A stretch of DNA of 64,000 bases from Comamonadaceae bacterium (GTDB lineage Bacteria > Pseudomonadota > Gammaproteobacteria > Burkholderiales > Burkholderiaceae_C): assembly GCA_947447975.1 (NCBI GenBank), contig CANFLU010000010.1, forward strand, positions 1 to 64,000, in the 5' to 3' direction. A model generated the notes under the pieces. That model searched no databases and was not told the origin of the DNA. It saw only the letters and a list, made by a program, of their open reading frames with translations. Positions 17,882 to 26,268 of this stretch are shown here, piece after piece. Made by a program: the position numbers and the translations under genes. Positions within the stretch are counted from its first letter, which is position 1; every line of letters starts with the position of its first letter.

Positions 17882-17927
17882 CTTTAGGGTTAACCCTCAG
17901 ATTTCGAAATACGCCGAGTGGCGTAGG
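17882..17927 (-). promoter_or_regulatory. Palindrome cluster upstream of urtA
   Basis: Three adjacent symmetric elements: AGGGTTAACCCT (17886-17897), ATTTCGAAAT (17901-17910) and TACGCC-GAGT-GGCGTA (17910-17925). Read toward urtA the block contains CCTACGC, CGG, ATTTCGA, GAGGGT and CCTA in the order seen upstream of ureD. It lies about 97 bases before the urtA start and is a likely activator or nitrogen-control site. Confidence 0.55.
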
Positions 17928-17944
17928 CCGCTGCCAGGGGATGC

Positions 17945-19039
17945 TCATAAGCTCACCTGTTGCTGCAATTGGGGTATGCGCGCCGTAGCTTTGCCGGCGG
18001 CAGCGGTGCGGGTTTCCACGCCGAGTTTGACAAACACCCGCTCTAGGTGTTTCTTCACGGTCATGGGGCTGCTGCCCAAGATATCGCCGATGTCTTTATT
18101 GGTCTTGCCTTTGACCACCCAATATAAAACCTCGGCCTCACGCGCCGTCAGCGTAAAGGCCGCGGACATGGCTTGCATCACGGCATGGTCTGACATCTCA
18201 CGCATCACGATCAGCCAATCGTCCGCGTCCAGCAATTCGCCGTGCGCGCTGGATTTGTCTGTGGACTTGTCTCCGGTTTGCTGGTGTAGGCGTATCACCA
18301 AACGGGCACCCTTGTCTTGGTACAGCGTCAGGTGGCGTGGCGCATCGCCTCGTTCTAAAGCGCGCATACAGGTTTGCAGCCACTCCTGCACCTGCGGGGC
18401 GGTGTGGCTGGCATAGGGCGGGTGCAGCGGGCAATAGCGCGCCAGCAATTCGCGCGACAGCGCGGTTTGCCACATCAGCTTGCCGTCGCTAGGGCGCACT
18501 GTCATGGTGGCATAGCCGAACGCATCGAGTGCATTGCGCGTTTGTCGGCGTTCGCGCGCACCGGCCAGGTGCATGGCGCTGCGGGCCAGCAATTCTTGGG
18601 GCCGCACTGGCTTGTGCACCACATCGGCGCAGCCCGCTTGCAGCGCTTGCACCAGTTGCTGCGGCTGTGCGCTATCGGCCAAAAATATCACCGGACAATG
18701 GGTTCCAGACGCTATGGCCTGCCAGTGCTTCACCATGGCCAGACCGTCCACGTCTTCGAGTTGGCCGTCCAGCAGTAGCAAATCTGGGGCTTGGATTCCC
18801 GCTTGCGCCAGGGCATGCACACCGCTGCTAAAGGACTCCACGCTATAGCCCGCGCGCTCCATCAAGGGGCGCAAATACGCTTGCTCCGCGCTGTGGGGGC
18901 TTAGTATCCAGACCAGTTCCCCTTGGCCGGCGCCAGGCAAGGTCATGAGTCCTGCCAACGCTGGCGTGGAGTAATCCGACATCTCGGACGTTTTGGGCAA
19001 GGCCCCAGGTAGGGAGGCTTGCAGCAAAGCCATATTCAC
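17945..19039 (-). CDS. LuxR-family regulator with an atypical receiver domain
   Basis: The 364-residue protein has a receiver-like fold (about residues 41-150) with the phospho-acceptor position Asp91 in LLLLDGQ and the conserved Lys in VHKPVRP. The acidic pair normally found at the end of the first strand is missing (the segment reads WILSPHS). The middle (about 165-290) is PAS-like, and the C-terminus is a LuxR helix-turn-helix (LTAREAEVLYWVVKGKTNKD to VKKHLERVFVKLGV). It is co-directional with and 159 bases upstream of urtA, so control of urea uptake is likely. Starts at GTG 19039; ATG 19033 is an alternative. No histidine kinase gene is next to it. Confidence 0.85.
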   Translation of the reverse strand: MNMALLQASLPGALPKTSEMSDYSTPALAGLMTLPGAGQGELVWILSPHSAEQAYLRPLMERAGYSVESFSSGVHALAQAGIQAPDLLLLDGQLEDVDGLAMVKHWQAIASGTHCPVIFLADSAQPQQLVQALQAGCADVVHKPVRPQELLARSAMHLAGARERRQTRNALDAFGYATMTVRPSDGKLMWQTALSRELLARYCPLHPPYASHTAPQVQEWLQTCMRALERGDAPRHLTLYQDKGARLVIRLHQQTGDKSTDKSSAHGELLDADDWLIVMREMSDHAVMQAMSAAFTLTAREAEVLYWVVKGKTNKDIGDILGSSPMTVKKHLERVFVKLGVETRTAAAGKATARIPQLQQQVSL

Positions 19040-19399
19040 AGTCCCGCCCCTGGCGCCGCGTAGGCCAAGCCCGCGATGGGCTCACCAAAGAGATGCGTTA
19101 AAGGCGTATTGCGGCGTTGCGACACCAATTCGGTGCGCTTTTGCGAGACGTGCACCGCCATCGCGCGGAAAATACCTTGCTTTTGGTGCAGGGTGCTGGC
19201 GCTATTTGCGCTGGTAGTGCAGAGGGGAGGGCCATTGTGCATAGAGTCCACGTTTGCAGAAAGCGTGCCATGCGTCCTTGGACGTAGCCAGCGCTGTTGC
19301 GGCATGCAGATTGCTTAGTGCAGTCATGGGCTGCGGCGCCGCTAAGGTTGCATGCAGTGTTGCAGCTTTGCAGAACGAACGGAGCAGGCGAAGAGCGCT
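19040..19399. other. Divergent regulator/ureA intergenic region
   Basis: These 360 bases lie between the regulator start (minus) and the ureA start (plus). A minus-strand frame of up to 89 codons ends in TGA overlapping the regulator GTG, but it resembles no family and has no clear ribosome site. I see no convincing sigma-54 element (a TGGCGC/TTGCG pair near 19196 has the wrong spacing). Confidence 0.5.
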
Positions 19400-19702
19400 A
19401 TGGAACTGACCCCCCGCGAAAAAGACAAGTTGTTGATCTTCACCGCAGCCTTGCTGGCCGAGCGGCGCAAGGCGCGTGGCCTCAAGCTCAACTACCCCGA
19501 AGCCGTCGCCCTGATTAGCGCCGCAGTGATGGAAGGCGCGCGCGACGGCAAGACGGTCGCTCAGCTGATGAGCGAAGGCCGCGAGGTCTTGACCCGCGCC
19601 GATGTGATGGACGGTATCGCCGAGATGATCCCCGACATCCAGGTGGAAGCGAGCTTCCCCGATGGAACCAAGCTGGTTACTGTGCACCAACCGATTGTCT
19701 AA
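19400..19702 (+). CDS. ureA: Urease gamma subunit
   Basis: The 100-residue protein begins [20 protein letters not shown], the standard UreA opening, and contains [20 protein letters not shown] and [17 protein letters not shown]-like sequence near the end ([10 protein letters not shown]). Length equals the family norm. With UreB and UreC it forms the cytoplasmic (UreABC)3 nickel enzyme that splits urea to ammonia and carbamate. Upstream in-frame ATG at 19352 would add 16 unrelated residues and is rejected. First gene of the ureABC part of the operon. Confidence 0.96.
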   Translation: MELTPREKDKLLIFTAALLAERRKARGLKLNYPEAVALISAAVMEGARDGKTVAQLMSEGREVLTRADVMDGIAEMIPDIQVEASFPDGTKLVTVHQPIV

Positions 19703-19774
19703 GCCCGCGCCGTACACCCTACACGCCAAGCGCTGCCTCTTCAACCTATACCCCGCCAACCTCAGGAGAAATGT

Positions 19775-19993
19775 ATGTCTTTGCGCCTTTTGCCTTCCGC
19801 TTTGTTGCATGGTTGTAAGCCTGCCCATCGCAGCATCGCCCTGGCTTGGGCGCTGATGGCCCTTAGCGGTCTGGCGCTGGCCCACGAGGGCCACGGTATG
19901 GAAGGCAGCCACTGGCATGCGACCGATCTCTTAGGCCTGCTGGTGGGCTTGGGGGTTGCGGCGCTGACCTGGCGTTCGCGGGGCGACGAATAA
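19775..19993 (+). CDS. Small His-rich membrane protein between ureA and ureB
   Basis: The 72-residue protein has a strong ribosome site (CAGGAG) ahead of its ATG and ends three bases before ureB. Seen: a hydrophobic helix (about residues 21-36) that may be a signal sequence, then a loop HEGHGMEGSHWH (37-48) with four His, and a second hydrophobic segment (about 52-66) with a charged tail. Location inside the urease operon and His spacing suggest a metal role, perhaps nickel handling, but no function is established here. It does not match UreJ/HupE, which is much longer. Confidence 0.75.
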   Translation: MSLRLLPSALLHGCKPAHRSIALAWALMALSGLALAHEGHGMEGSHWHATDLLGLLVGLGVAALTWRSRGDE

Positions 19994-19996
19994 ACC

Positions 19997-20302
19997 ATGA
20001 TCCCCGGCGAATTCCTCATTGATGCGGGTACGCATGCGCTCAATAGCGGACGGCGTACGTGTACCTTGCTGGTCAAAAACACCGCAGACCGGCCCATCCA
20101 AGTGGGCTCGCATTACCACTTTGCCGAAACCAATGGCGCGCTGGGCTTTGACCGCAGCGCGGCGCGTGGCATGCGGCTGAACATTGCATCAGGCTCGGCG
20201 GTGCGCTTTGAGCCGGGGCAAGAACGCACTGTCGAACTGGTGGACTTTGGCGGCGACCGCGTGGTCTATGGCTTTCAGGGCCTGACCCAAGGCAAACTCT
20301 AA
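19997..20302 (+). CDS. ureB: Urease beta subunit
   Basis: The 101-residue protein starts [19 protein letters not shown] and has the family core [18 protein letters not shown] and [20 protein letters not shown]. It is the small structural subunit packed against UreC. Its length matches free-standing UreB (not the fused UreAB of Helicobacter). Start three bases after the small His-rich gene and 13 bases before ureC indicate tight co-translation. Confidence 0.96.
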   Translation: MIPGEFLIDAGTHALNSGRRTCTLLVKNTADRPIQVGSHYHFAETNGALGFDRSAARGMRLNIASGSAVRFEPGQERTVELVDFGGDRVVYGFQGLTQGKL

Positions 20303-20315
20303 AAGGACAGCTTCC

Positions 20316-22061
20316 ATGGCAAGCATAGACCGGCGTGCGTACGCCGAAATTTTTGGGCCCACGGTGGGCGACCGCGTGCGTTTGGCCGACACCGATTTGC
20401 GCATTGAAGTGGAGCAGGACTTGACGCTGCGCGCTGGGAGCTACGGTGAAGAAGTGAAGTTTGGTGGCGGCAAAACCATACGCGACGGCATGGCCCAAAG
20501 CCAGCGCACGCGGGCGCAAGGCGCGGTCGATTGCGTGATGACCAATGCGCTTATCTTGGACCACACTGGCATCATCAAAGCCGACATCGGCCTTCAAGGT
20601 GGGCGCATTGTCGCTATTGGCAAAGCGGGCAATCCGGACACGCAGACGGGCGTGGACATCATCATCGGGCCGGGCACCGAAATCATTAGCTGCGAAGGCC
20701 ATATCGTCACTGCGGGCGGCATCGATTGCCATATCCATTTCATCTGCCCGCAGCAGATCGAGGAAGCGCTGGCCAGCGGCGTTACCACCATGATGGGTGG
20801 CGGCACCGGCCCTGCCACGGGTACCTTTGCCACCACCTGCACGCCCGGCCCCTGGAATATCGAGCGCATGCTGCAAGCGGCCGACGCATTCCCCATGAAC
20901 CTGGGCTTTTTTGGCAAGGGCAATGCCTCGCTGCCTGCGGCTTTGCACGAGCAAATTGACGCCGGTGTGATTGGCCTCAAATTACATGAGGACTGGGGCA
21001 CCACACCCGCGGCCATCAGCAATTGCTTGGACGTGGCCGACGCCACTGATACACAAGTGGCGATTCATTCGGACACGCTCAATGAATCCGGCTTTGTCGA
21101 AAACACCATTGCTGCGACCAAGGGCCGCACCCTGTGTGCCTTCCATACCGAAGGCGCAGGCGGCGGGCATGCGCCAGACATTTTGAAGGTCGTGGGCCAA
21201 GAGAATTTTTTACCCAGCTCCACCAACCCCACCATGCCCTATACCGTCAACACGCTGGACGAGCATGTGGACATGCTGATGGTATGCCACCACCTGGACG
21301 CGGGCATTGCCGAAGACCTGGCTTTTGCCGAAAGCCGCATCCGCAAAGAAACCATTGCTGCCGAAGACATGCTGCACGACATGGGCGCCATCTCCATGAT
21401 GAGCAGCGACAGCCAGGCCATGGGCCGCGTGGGCGAAGTCATCATCCGCACTTGGCAAACCGCCGACAAAATGAAAGCCCAGCGCGGCTGGCTCAGCCCG
21501 GACGCGGGCCGCCATGAGGCCACCGAAAAAGACAGCCGCAACGACAACTTTCGCGCCAAACGCTACATCGCCAAATACACCATCAACCCCGCCATTGCGC
21601 ATGGCATCAGCCACGAGGTGGGCAGCATCGAGGTGGGCAAATGGGCTGACCTTGTCGTTTGGAAACCGGCCTTCTTTGGCGTGAAACCCGCGCTGGTACT
21701 CAAAGGTGGCTTTATCGCACTGGCCGCTATGGGCGATCCCAATGCCTCCATACCTACGCCCCAGCCGGTCCATTACCGACCCATGTTTGGCGCCTTTGGC
21801 GGCGCGCTGACCCGCGGTTCGCTCACCTTTGTGTCCCAGGCCGGATTGAACGCCGGCATCCAAGAGCGCTTCGGCCTGGCCAAGCCCCTGGCCGCCATCA
21901 AAAATGTGCGCGGCATACGCAAACAGCACATGCGCCTGAACAGCTATTTGCCCACCATGGAGATTGATGCCCAAACCTACACGGTGCGCGCCGACGGCCA
22001 ACTGCTCACCTGCGAGCCCGCCGTCAAACTGCCCATGGCACAACGTTACTTTTTGTTTTGA
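20316..22061 (+). CDS. ureC: Urease alpha (catalytic) subunit
   Basis: The 581-residue protein carries all the nickel-site residues: His139 and His141 ([10 protein letters not shown]), carbamylated Lys222 (GLKLHEDWG), His251 ([11 protein letters not shown]), His277 and Asp365 (SSDSQAMGR), plus flap residues Cys324-His325 (MVCHHLD). It is about ten residues longer than most UreC (567-572). The ribosome site AAGGACAG lies upstream. It is followed not by ureE but by an antisense toxin-antitoxin pair, and its 3' end faces the 3' end of doc across 26 bases. Confidence 0.97.
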   Translation: MASIDRRAYAEIFGPTVGDRVRLADTDLRIEVEQDLTLRAGSYGEEVKFGGGKTIRDGMAQSQRTRAQGAVDCVMTNALILDHTGIIKADIGLQGGRIVAIGKAGNPDTQTGVDIIIGPGTEIISCEGHIVTAGGIDCHIHFICPQQIEEALASGVTTMMGGGTGPATGTFATTCTPGPWNIERMLQAADAFPMNLGFFGKGNASLPAALHEQIDAGVIGLKLHEDWGTTPAAISNCLDVADATDTQVAIHSDTLNESGFVENTIAATKGRTLCAFHTEGAGGGHAPDILKVVGQENFLPSSTNPTMPYTVNTLDEHVDMLMVCHHLDAGIAEDLAFAESRIRKETIAAEDMLHDMGAISMMSSDSQAMGRVGEVIIRTWQTADKMKAQRGWLSPDAGRHEATEKDSRNDNFRAKRYIAKYTINPAIAHGISHEVGSIEVGKWADLVVWKPAFFGVKPALVLKGGFIALAAMGDPNASIPTPQPVHYRPMFGAFGGALTRGSLTFVSQAGLNAGIQERFGLAKPLAAIKNVRGIRKQHMRLNSYLPTMEIDAQTYTVRADGQLLTCEPAVKLPMAQRYFLF

Positions 22062-22087
22062 TGGCGATGGGCAAGCGCGCTATCGAA

Positions 22088-22474
22088 TTAACGGGGTTTC
22101 ATGTGCGCACGAATCCAAAGCGCCAACGCCGCTTCGTCGACGTCGCCTGCGGCGACGCCCAGCATCGTCCGGGTTGCATCGACTTGGTTTGCCGACAAAC
22201 GGAAACCGTTGATGGCCAAAAACAGACCCACTGCCAAGAAAGCGACGCGCTTATTACCGTCAATAAAAGGATGGTTTTTTGCCAAGCTAAGGCCGTAGAT
22301 CGCGGCAAGGTCGGCAAGGTCCGGCGAACCGTAAAGCGCGACATTCAAAGGGCGTGCAAGCGCGGATTCCAGCAGTCCTTCATTACGAAGTCCGGGTGCG
22401 CCGCCGTGTTCGGCCAGGCTTTCGTCATGCAGAAGCAGCAAGACTTCGCGGCTGACCCAATTCCATTGGCTCAT
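22088..22474 (-). CDS. doc: Doc-type death-on-curing toxin
   Basis: The 128-residue Fic/Doc-fold protein has the active motif HPFIDGNKRVAF (about residues 67-78), matching HxFx(D/N)GNKR with Asp as in Doc. Doc of phage P1 phosphorylates EF-Tu; this homologue probably blocks translation likewise. It overlaps its partner antitoxin gene by four bases (ATGA). The pair sits antisense to the urease genes between ureC and ureE. Length fits Doc (about 126), and the catalytic motif is intact, so it should be functional. Confidence 0.9.
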   Translation of the reverse strand: MSQWNWVSREVLLLLHDESLAEHGGAPGLRNEGLLESALARPLNVALYGSPDLADLAAIYGLSLAKNHPFIDGNKRVAFLAVGLFLAINGFRLSANQVDATRTMLGVAAGDVDEAALALWIRAHMKPR

Positions 22475-22695
22475 TTGGCGAGCTGGTGGAAGGTGTCGCG
22501 AAACTCATGCATAAATTCGCGCCCCAAAGCCAATTGCTTTTCCACTTCCGGGTCGTACGGGGTGAGTGTCACTCCGTTAGGCGCATCGGTCCAAAAAACG
22601 CTGTCGCCCTTTTCTAGTTTGAGCCTGGACAGCATCTCTTTGGGAAGAATGACCCCGAGGGAATTGCCGATTTGCGTAAGTTTGAGAGCAGCCAT
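22471..22695 (-). CDS. AbrB/MazE-type antitoxin of the Doc pair
   Basis: The 74-residue protein has a SpoVT/AbrB swapped-hairpin DNA-binding domain at its N-terminus: LKLTQIGNSLGVILPKEML (4-22) is the typical opening, followed by LKLEKGDSVFW. The C-terminal tail (about residues 50-74) likely wraps the toxin. Upstream gene of the operon, so it can autoregulate it; an 8-base palindrome GTTATAAC (22709-22716) lies just before its start in a locally AT-rich stretch. Confidence 0.88.
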   Translation of the reverse strand: MAALKLTQIGNSLGVILPKEMLSRLKLEKGDSVFWTDAPNGVTLTPYDPEVEKQLALGREFMHEFRDTFHQLAK

Positions 22696-22810
22696 GGCGA
22701 ACCTCTAAGTTATAACGTTTGTAATACTAACTAATTTTATGCAGGCAGGCAAGTCCTAAATGGCGCCTTCCAATATGCTCTGCACTGCGCAAGCCACCAC
22801 AAAAACAACC

Positions 22811-23365
22811 ATGCTCCAAATCTCCAAATGCATTGCGCAAGGCAAAGGCCTCGCACCCGTTCTTATAAAGCGTGCGGCTACGGTAGAACTGGATTGGGAC
22901 GTACGCCAGAAAAGCCGTTTTGACGCTACTGACTCGCAAGGCCGCAGCCTGGGCATTTTTTTGCCGCGCGGCACGGTGGTGCGTGGGGGCGATGTGCTGG
23001 TGGCGGACGATGGATCGTTTATCCGCGCCATCGCCGCGCCGCAGGCGGTGCTGAAGATCACGCATTGCACGCAGCACGGCACACCATACGACTTGATACG
23101 CGCCGCCTACCACCTGGGTAACCGGCATGTGCCCATTGAGCTCAAGCCTGACCACCTGAAGATCGAGCCCGACCATGTACTGGCCGACATGCTGCGCGCC
23201 ATGCACCTGATCGTGCATGCGGTGGACGAAAGCTTTGAGCCGGAAAACGGCGCTTACGCCACTGGCGGGCATGGGCATGGGCATAGCCATGTAGACCACG
23301 CACATGGTCATGACCATGACCACGAGCACAAGCACAAGCACGAAGGCCACGGCCATTCGCACTAA
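22811..23365 (+). CDS. ureE: Urease nickel metallochaperone UreE
   Basis: From the ATG at 22811 the protein has 184 residues, starting [13 protein letters not shown]. Earlier in-frame ATGs exist at 22760 and 22775, and no start has a clear ribosome site. The body has the UreE segments [11 protein letters not shown] and [10 protein letters not shown]. The last 35 residues are dominated by His and Asp/Glu ([15 protein letters not shown] and onward), a tail that buffers nickel before transfer to UreG. It restarts the urease operon after the antisense toxin-antitoxin pair, so it may need its own promoter in the 22696-22810 interval. Confidence 0.94.
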   Translation: MLQISKCIAQGKGLAPVLIKRAATVELDWDVRQKSRFDATDSQGRSLGIFLPRGTVVRGGDVLVADDGSFIRAIAAPQAVLKITHCTQHGTPYDLIRAAYHLGNRHVPIELKPDHLKIEPDHVLADMLRAMHLIVHAVDESFEPENGAYATGGHGHGHSHVDHAHGHDHDHEHKHKHEGHGHSH

Positions 23366-23376
23366 GCGCGCACTCC

Positions 23377-24054
23377 ATGCTTGACACCAGCCTCTTGCAG
23401 CTGATGTGGCTGGCCTCACCGGCTTTGCCTATTGGGGGGTTTTCGTATTCCGAGGGGCTGGAGGCCGCTGTGGATACCGGTTTGGTGCGCGACGAGCACG
23501 AGGCCGCAGCCTGGTTGGTAGAGCAATTGCAACTGGGCCTGGCGCGCGCCGAGTTGCCGGTGCTGGCCCATGCCTGGCAGGCTTGGCATGACGGGGATGC
23601 AGCGGCCATTGATGCGCTGAACGCCTGGGTACTGCACACCCGCGAAAGCGCCGAGCTGCGCGCCCAGACCGAGCAAATGGGCCGCTCTTTGTTGGAATGG
23701 CTGCGCAACCACACCACCGCGCCGCAAGTGCAAATTGCGCAACTAGCGGCCCACAGCCCCAGCTACCCGGTGGCCTTTGCGCTAGCGGCCTACAGCACCC
23801 AAGCGCCTAAGCGCGCCTGCCTGCTGGCCTATGCCTTTGGCTGGGCCGAAAACATGGCGCAAGCAGCCATCAAATCGGTGCCGCTAGGCCAAAGCGCGGG
23901 CCAGCGCATTTTGTCGGCGCTCAGCGCGGCCATACCGCCGGCCGTGGACCATGCGCTGGGTCTGCCCACCGGCGCGCAGCAATCGTTTTCACCCATGCTG
24001 GCCATTTTGTCGGCGCAGCATGAAGTGCAATATTCCCGCCTGTTTCGTTCGTAA
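23377..24054 (+). CDS. ureF: Urease accessory protein UreF
   Basis: The 225-residue helical protein has the family opening [20 protein letters not shown] and [12 protein letters not shown], and a C-terminal [16 protein letters not shown] segment. UreF bridges UreD and UreG and acts in the GTP-dependent nickel-insertion complex. It lies 11 bases after ureE and 22 before ureG. Length is at the family average, and nothing is missing. Confidence 0.95.
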   Translation: MLDTSLLQLMWLASPALPIGGFSYSEGLEAAVDTGLVRDEHEAAAWLVEQLQLGLARAELPVLAHAWQAWHDGDAAAIDALNAWVLHTRESAELRAQTEQMGRSLLEWLRNHTTAPQVQIAQLAAHSPSYPVAFALAAYSTQAPKRACLLAYAFGWAENMAQAAIKSVPLGQSAGQRILSALSAAIPPAVDHALGLPTGAQQSFSPMLAILSAQHEVQYSRLFRS

Positions 24055-24076
24055 AAGACCCTTAGAGAGAAGCCCC

Positions 24077-24733
24077 ATGTCCGCACTGCACCACATCGCC
24101 CACCGCACCAAAAAACTACCACCCCTGCGCGTTGGCATAGGCGGCCCCGTCGGCTCGGGCAAAACCACTTTGCTCGAAATGCTGTGCAAAGCCATGCGCG
24201 ACAAATACGACCTGGTGGCCATCACCAACGACATCTATACCAAAGAAGACCAGCGCTTGCTGACCGTCAGCGGCGCGCTGCCGCCCGAGCGCATCATGGG
24301 CGTGGAGACCGGCGGCTGCCCGCACACCGCCATCCGCGAAGATGCCTCCATCAACCTCGAAGCCATAGACCGCATGCTGGTGGACTTTCCGCAAGCAGAT
24401 ATTGTGTTTATCGAAAGCGGCGGCGACAACTTGGCCGCGACCTTCAGCCCGGAACTGTCGGACCTGACCATCTATGTGATTGACGTGGCCGCGGGCGAAA
24501 AAATCCCCCGCAAAGGCGGCCCCGGCATCACCAAGAGCGATTTGTTCATCATCAACAAAACCGACCTGGCCCCCCACGTAGGCGCCAACCTGGACGTGAT
24601 GCACGCCGACACCACCCGCATGCGCAGCACCCCCAAAGGCCTGCGTCCTTTTGTCATGACCAACCTGAAAACATTGAGTGGGTTGGGGGAGGTGGTAAGT
24701 TTTATTGAGACCAAGGGGATGTTGGTGGCCTAG
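24077..24733 (+). CDS. ureG: Urease accessory GTPase UreG
   Basis: The 218-residue SIMIBI-class GTPase has the P-loop GPVGSGKT (23-30), the nickel-binding motif [13 protein letters not shown] and the [15 protein letters not shown] segment. Start chosen at ATG 24077 preceded by AGAGAGAAG; the longer frame reads into ureF and was not used. It delivers Ni(II) to urease with GTP hydrolysis. Last gene of the urease group; no clear terminator follows. Confidence 0.96.
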   Translation: MSALHHIAHRTKKLPPLRVGIGGPVGSGKTTLLEMLCKAMRDKYDLVAITNDIYTKEDQRLLTVSGALPPERIMGVETGGCPHTAIREDASINLEAIDRMLVDFPQADIVFIESGGDNLAATFSPELSDLTIYVIDVAAGEKIPRKGGPGITKSDLFIINKTDLAPHVGANLDVMHADTTRMRSTPKGLRPFVMTNLKTLSGLGEVVSFIETKGMLVA

Positions 24734-24737
24734 TCCA

Positions 24738-24767
24738 CAATCCCAAATCAATCCCAAATCAATCCCA
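24738..24767. repeat. Short tandem repeat after ureG
   Basis: The 11-base unit CAATCCCAAAT occurs twice in a row, followed by a third partial copy (CAATCCCA). No role is evident. Confidence 0.7.
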
Positions 24768-24846
24768 GCATAAGGCTGGCACAGGGCGGGGTTCTGTGAT
24801 TCGGATGGGGGCGCAGCAGCCTGCCGCGCTAGGTGCGCAACTCCCT

Positions 24847-25119
24847 CTAGTGGCTATGCAGCTTTTCTTGCAGCCAAACTTTGATAAGCGACTGGTAGGG
24901 TACGTCACGCGCATTGGCTGCTACCTTGATGCCGTCAAGTAAGTGCTGGGGCAGGCGCAGGGAAATGGTTTTGGTCGTTGGGCGCAAATTGGGCAGTCTG
25001 ACTTTTTGCGCCTGACTCCAGTCCAGATGCACGGTGGAGTCGTGCGTCTCCCAGTAAGCGCGCTCCTGCGCTTCGTTCTTGAACTTGGGTATGGCCTGCT
25101 TAGCGGTCTGCTTGTTCAT
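24847..25119 (-). CDS. brnA: BrnA-type antitoxin
   Basis: The 90-residue protein ends in a ribbon-helix-helix-like segment (KTISLRLPQHLLDGIKVAAN, 50-69) followed by VPYQSLIKVWLQEKL, as in CopG-like BrnA antitoxins. The acidic N-terminal half with HDSTVHLDWSQ is also typical. It follows and overlaps brnT by 20 bases, in the BrnT-BrnA order (toxin first). It should neutralise BrnT and repress the operon through the inverted repeat upstream. Confidence 0.87.
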   Translation of the reverse strand: MNKQTAKQAIPKFKNEAQERAYWETHDSTVHLDWSQAQKVRLPNLRPTTKTISLRLPQHLLDGIKVAANARDVPYQSLIKVWLQEKLHSH

Positions 25120-25402
25120 AAATGCTGCGCTCCTTTTTGTGCATGTCTTGCGCCGAAATCACCCGGATCAGCGCACCGGATTGGCGTAGCGTGAAGGTGA
25201 TGTGCAACTGCCGCCCTTCGTCCGTTTTGCCTAGCGCATGGAATCGGGCTTCATCCAGACTATGCGCCGCATCGTCCAGCAAAAGTAGAGGAACATTAAA
25301 GAACACTTGCTCGGCTTCGGCTGTGCTGACCCCATGCTTCTCGTACTTGCGTTCGTTGCCCGCGTCCCACTCAAAACCGAGGATGGCGGAAAAGTCGATC
25401 AT
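25100..25402 (-). CDS. brnT: BrnT-type ribonuclease toxin
   Basis: The 100-residue protein matches the BrnT/DUF497 pattern: FEWDAGNERKYEKHGVSTAEA (9-29 region), followed by VFFNVPLLLLDD, ARFHALGKTDEGRQLHITFT and IRVISAQDMHKKER. BrnT is a RelE-fold RNase that inhibits translation. Compared with the usual FEWDxxKxxxNxxKHGV pattern, the Asn position is Tyr-Glu here, but the rest is kept. Upstream gene of the pair. Confidence 0.88.
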   Translation of the reverse strand: MIDFSAILGFEWDAGNERKYEKHGVSTAEAEQVFFNVPLLLLDDAAHSLDEARFHALGKTDEGRQLHITFTLRQSGALIRVISAQDMHKKERSIYEQADR

Positions 25403-25407
25403 GATGT

Positions 25408-25426
25408 GTATATTACCATAATATAC
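25408..25426. promoter_or_regulatory. Inverted repeat in the brnTA promoter
   Basis: GTATATT-ACCAT-AATATAC is a perfect inverted repeat six bases upstream of the brnT start and overlaps plausible -10 sequence. It is a good candidate operator for the BrnTA complex. Confidence 0.6.
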
Positions 25427-25508
25427 AATTTATGTACTATTTTGCCCTATGCGACTACAGAAGTAGACTACAGAAGTAATCAGTTAAATCTGGGACTGTT
25501 GTGAGAGC

Positions 25509-26207
25509 CTAAGCCCGCGTATTCGCCCTTACCAAGTCCACGATAGCCGTGGCGATTTCTTCGATGGAACGGCTGTGCTGGGGGTCGTCGAAGTAAAACA
25601 GCAGGTCGTGCGAATACCAGCCGTAGCTCAGGGCGTGGGCGGTGCGCGCCAAAGAGGTGATCTTGGCTTCGGGCAGTGCGGCCGACGATTGGCGAAGGGC
25701 CTGGGCCCATATGTCGACAAACTCTTCATGTACTTTGCGCAGGGCCGAGGCCGACGACACCTGGCGCTCTAGCAGCAGCAATGCGGTCCATTCCTTAGGC
25801 CGCGAAAAGCCCGACTGCACCAGTGCTTGCAGCAGCGCCGCGACCATGAGGTCCACGGGCTTGCCGGCGTGGTGGGCGACGGCAGCGCGCAGCACGATGG
25901 CACTGTCCAGGCAGCGCTGGTTGATGGTGGAGGCGCCCAGTGCGCGCAGATTGGGCACGTAGTCGTAAAAAGTGCCGATGCCCACACCGGCCACCGAAAC
26001 GACCTCGCGGATGGTCATTTTTTCGAAGCCGCGCTCTATCAATACCCGAACAAAGGCTTCCTGTAAGGCGCCCAGGGTAACCAGTGCTCTGCTTTGCACG
26101 GGCTTTTTGCGCGGGCGCGGGGCCTGCAGGGCTTGGTCAGTGCCCTTGCCTTTTAAAACCCGAACATTCATCATATTGATTTCCAATAGACTGTGCAGTT
26201 CGGCCAT
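25509..26207 (-). CDS. TetR-family transcriptional regulator
   Basis: The 232-residue protein has a TetR N-terminal helix-turn-helix (about residues 45-90: LGALQEAFVRVLIERGFEKM, then TIREVVSVAGVGIGTFYDYV) and a C-terminal helical ligand domain. A basic leader of about 35 residues (RPRKKPVQSR) precedes it; the ATG at 26174 is an alternative start. It is divergent from the half-AraC gene and the hydroxylase gene. The palindrome 41 bases upstream of its start is a likely operator. Ligand unknown; lipid-related control is suggested only by the neighbour. Confidence 0.88.
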   Translation of the reverse strand: MAELHSLLEINMMNVRVLKGKGTDQALQAPRPRKKPVQSRALVTLGALQEAFVRVLIERGFEKMTIREVVSVAGVGIGTFYDYVPNLRALGASTINQRCLDSAIVLRAAVAHHAGKPVDLMVAALLQALVQSGFSRPKEWTALLLLERQVSSASALRKVHEEFVDIWAQALRQSSAALPEAKITSLARTAHALSYGWYSHDLLFYFDDPQHSRSIEEIATAIVDLVRANTRA

Positions 26208-26247
26208 TGTGCACTGAACCGGGTTATTCCGTTCAATTATGTCAACT

Positions 26248-26261
26248 GAATATCAATATTC
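26248..26261. promoter_or_regulatory. Palindrome GAATAT-CA-ATATTC
   Basis: A perfect inverted repeat between the TetR gene and the plus-strand genes. It is suited to a TetR dimer controlling both directions. Its location argues that the AraC-like gene starts at 26269, not at 26239. Confidence 0.5.
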
Positions 26262-26268
26262 TGGCGAT

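Noticed and set aside
19196-19215. Possible sigma-54 promoter before ureA
   Set aside because: GG and GC elements are eight bases apart, not the ten required by -24/-12 promoters.
19036-19305. 89-codon minus-strand frame upstream of the LuxR-type regulator
   Set aside because: Ends in a GTGA overlap with the regulator, but it resembles no family and has no ribosome site, so I leave it as noncoding.
22058-22708. 216-codon plus-strand frame spanning the ureC-ureE gap
   Set aside because: It runs antisense to doc and abrB, whose proteins have intact family motifs; the plus frame has none.
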